NCBI GenBank assembly: GCA_028702365.1
Contig: JAQVOZ010000066.1
Coordinates: 1-7,122, forward strand
DNA: 7,122 nt
Direction of reading: 5' to 3'
Origin: Candidatus Omnitrophota bacterium
GTDB taxonomy: Bacteria > Omnitrophota > Gorgyraeia > Duberdicusellales > 4484-171
Positions 7,098 to 7,122 of the stretch are shown piece after piece. Position 1 is the stretch's first letter; the number at the start of each line of letters is the position of its first letter. The notes beneath the pieces are model-generated. The model was not told where the DNA came from and did not search any database. It worked only from the letters and a program-made list of their open reading frames with translations. Made by a program: the position numbers and the translations under genes.

Positions 7098-7122
7098 TTT
7101 TAGAAAGGATATTGTCAACAAC
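7087..7122 (+). CDS. Start of next gene, probably transketolase C-terminal subunit (3' partial)
   Basis: Twelve codons are visible before the window ends: METNFRKDIVNN. The ATG overlaps the end of the transketolase N-terminal subunit by 11 bases in another frame, and GAAAGG (7073-7078) lies 8 bases upstream as a plausible ribosome binding site. Two-gene transketolases are nearly always encoded N-subunit then C-subunit, and the amphipathic start with an R-x-x-x-V/I-N pattern fits the first helix of C-terminal subunits. The identity is mainly inferred from position. Confidence 0.6.
   Translation, partial: METNFRKDIVNN

Noticed and set aside
7080..7122. Frameshift breaking a single-chain transketolase into two pieces.
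   Set aside because: The N-terminal half ends at the length normal for two-gene transketolases, and a new ATG with a plausible ribosome binding site overlaps its stop. This is a known architecture, not a lesion.

Overview
The window holds seven complete or nearly complete genes plus the first codons of an eighth, all on the + strand. No gap exceeds about 21 bases and two junctions overlap, so it reads as the interior of one operon. No promoter, terminator, RNA gene, repeat or mobile element is visible, and both ends of the cluster lie outside. The sequence is moderately AT-rich by eye. The gene set is typical of a surface-polysaccharide (LPS, O-antigen or capsule) sugar cluster in a bacterium with a Gram-negative-type envelope. 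The protein style resembles uncultured anaerobic lineages such as Omnitrophota, but that is a weak impression and not a taxonomic call.

Layout: (1) 1-936, a nucleotide-sugar epimerase/dehydratase of the extended SDR family, cut at its 5' end, with Glu at the catalytic Lys position of YxxxK. (2) 943-2478, a fusion of a sugar nucleotidylyltransferase (N-terminal) and a PfkB-type sugar kinase (C-terminal), in the opposite order to classical HldE. (3) 2481-3035, a SIS-domain isomerase resembling GmhA. (4) 3057-4055, a second extended SDR with intact motifs. (5, 6) 4052-5155 and 5168-6271, two tandem paralogous DegT/DnrJ/EryC1/StrS aminotransferases, each with its PLP lysine. (7) 6276-7097, the N-terminal (thiamine-diphosphate-binding) subunit of a split transketolase, followed by the start of what is probably its C-terminal subunit at 7087.

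Inferred pathway: a dedicated transketolase could supply sedoheptulose 7-phosphate. The GmhA-like isomerase would convert it to an aldoheptose 7-phosphate, and the fused kinase/nucleotidylyltransferase would carry it to an NDP-heptose, with a phosphatase expected elsewhere. The two SDR enzymes and two aminotransferases could then epimerise, oxidise and aminate this or a partner sugar, giving an unusual (amino)heptose or other modified sugar. An alternative is that the transketolase moves a two-carbon unit onto an unusual sugar. The enzyme families are well supported, but the exact substrates and product cannot be read from the sequence.
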